From an uncultured Bacilli bacterium (GTDB lineage Bacteria; Bacillota_I; Bacilli_A; RF39; UBA660), in NCBI GenBank assembly GCA_947629395.1, contig CANRDQ010000037.1, forward strand, positions 1-12,624: a stretch of DNA of 12,624 nucleotides, read 5' to 3'. The translations under genes were made by a program, and so were the position numbers. The notes beneath the pieces were generated by a model. The model was not told the origin of the DNA and did no database searches. It was given only the letters and a program-made list of their open reading frames with translations. Position 1 is the stretch's first letter. Every line of letters starts with the position of its first letter. Positions 12,163 through 12,624 of the stretch are shown here, piece by piece.

Positions 12163-12624
12163 TTACTTTATTTCTTCTAACATTTTTTCTTTTAACTTAT
12201 CTATATCTGTGAAAAAGACTTTAATTCCTCTATTATGAAGTTTTATTAAATTTTTAAAATTTTTAAGTATTATTTTTTCTAATTTTTCAGGGACCCTAGC
12301 AGGTTTACCATCTACTGTATGTACATGATCTATGTATTTTTCTAGAGTAGGAAAAGCATTTTGTAATAAAATAGCTGAATTATTATCAAAGATTTTCTCA
12401 ATTAATATTGTATTACAAAAACCATATTTTTCTATCTTCTTGTTAACTATTTTTTTATATTTATCAACTTTAGAACTAATCGGAATAAACCATAAAACAT
12501 CTTTATCTTTGATTGTAAAATAAGTAGGTCTTTTCTTTCCTCTTTCGTGGTTTTGCATTAAATTTTCATCATTAACGACATCAAAATATTTATCTTTGAT
12601 GTGATATAAATAACCTGTTTTTAT
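12163..12624 (-). CDS. Type III toxin-antitoxin toxin, CptN/ToxN-like (5' end outside window)
   Basis: The frame stays open to the window edge, so the ATG at 12558 is internal: upstream codons read KTGYLYHIKDKYFDVVNDENL and then MQNHERGKKRPTYF. At least 153 residues are visible, close to the full size of this toxin group. Family-like segments as I recall them are KTGYLYHIKD, KRPTYFTIKD, WFIPISSKVDKYKKI, ILLQNAFPTLEKYIDHVHTVDGKP and LHNRGIKVFFTDIDKLKEKMLEEI. Such toxins are endoribonucleases of the ToxN/AbiQ fold, held inactive by a small RNA made of tandem repeats encoded just upstream, and several abort phage infection. The upstream DNA is not in this window, so the antitoxin cannot be seen. 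Family subgroup (CptIN versus TenpIN) is not certain. Confidence 0.65.
   Translation of the reverse strand: MKTGYLYHIKDKYFDVVNDENLMQNHERGKKRPTYFTIKDKDVLWFIPISSKVDKYKKIVNKKIEKYGFCNTILIEKIFDNNSAILLQNAFPTLEKYIDHVHTVDGKPARVPEKLEKIILKNFKNLIKLHNRGIKVFFTDIDKLKEKMLEEIK

Noticed and set aside
12332..12523. Plus-strand 63-codon frame
   Set aside because: Antisense to the type III toxin-like gene with no ribosome binding site.
1..12624. CRISPR array, insertion sequence, tRNA or rRNA genes
   Set aside because: I found no regularly spaced repeats, transposase frames, terminal inverted repeats with target duplications, or tRNA/rRNA-like sequences on either strand by eye.

Overview
The window comes from a very AT-rich, low-GC Gram-positive genome. 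Good GGAGG-type ribosome binding sites, TTGACA/TATAAT promoters, T-box leaders and an S-box (SAM-I) riboswitch all point to Firmicutes. The best fit is a gut Bacilli, Erysipelotrichia or Mollicutes-related lineage such as RF39; this placement is inferred from sequence style and gene content, not from a search. Trp is written TGG, and one gene ends in TGA, so the standard bacterial code fits better than the mycoplasma code. Nearly everything is on the minus strand; only the yigZ-type gene is on the plus strand.

Positions 1-2011 hold an alanine unit. An AI-2E-type (YrrI-like) membrane protein is followed by an alanine-specific T-box leader, a P-loop nucleotide kinase and the start of alaS, which leaves the window. 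Positions 2028-2084 are a compact divergent promoter region feeding the AI-2E gene and a YigZ/IMPACT protein. The yigZ gene converges on a C39-like cysteine peptidase gene through a bidirectional terminator.

Positions 3357-4740 are the trpS unit, the most interesting part of the window. A tryptophan T-box (specifier UGG, tRNA-acceptor bulge UGGC) ends in a terminator. Between that terminator and trpS lies a 12-codon open frame with its own Shine-Dalgarno site and two consecutive Trp codons, followed by a 10-bp inverted repeat reaching almost to the trpS ribosome binding site. This looks like two-level control, transcriptional by T-box and then translational by leader peptide. It recalls the rtpLP/rtpA arrangement of Bacillus subtilis, but on a tryptophanyl-tRNA synthetase gene.

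Positions 4737-7470 hold a two-gene operon of unknown function: a single-pass membrane protein and a pentapeptide-repeat protein in which I see a triplicated domain. Positions 7473-8700 hold metK, a short and divergent form, under a complete SAM-I riboswitch. Positions 8715-10841 hold two monocistronic genes, a transglutaminase-like protein and a membrane-hairpin protein with an internal duplication.

Positions 10905-12624 look like a decaying accessory or defence region. They contain a 5'-truncated GNAT acetyltransferase, a 5'-truncated fragment of a larger gene (possibly a YobI-like NTPase), and most of a type III toxin-antitoxin toxin (CptN/ToxN-like). The expected RNA antitoxin would lie just outside the window.
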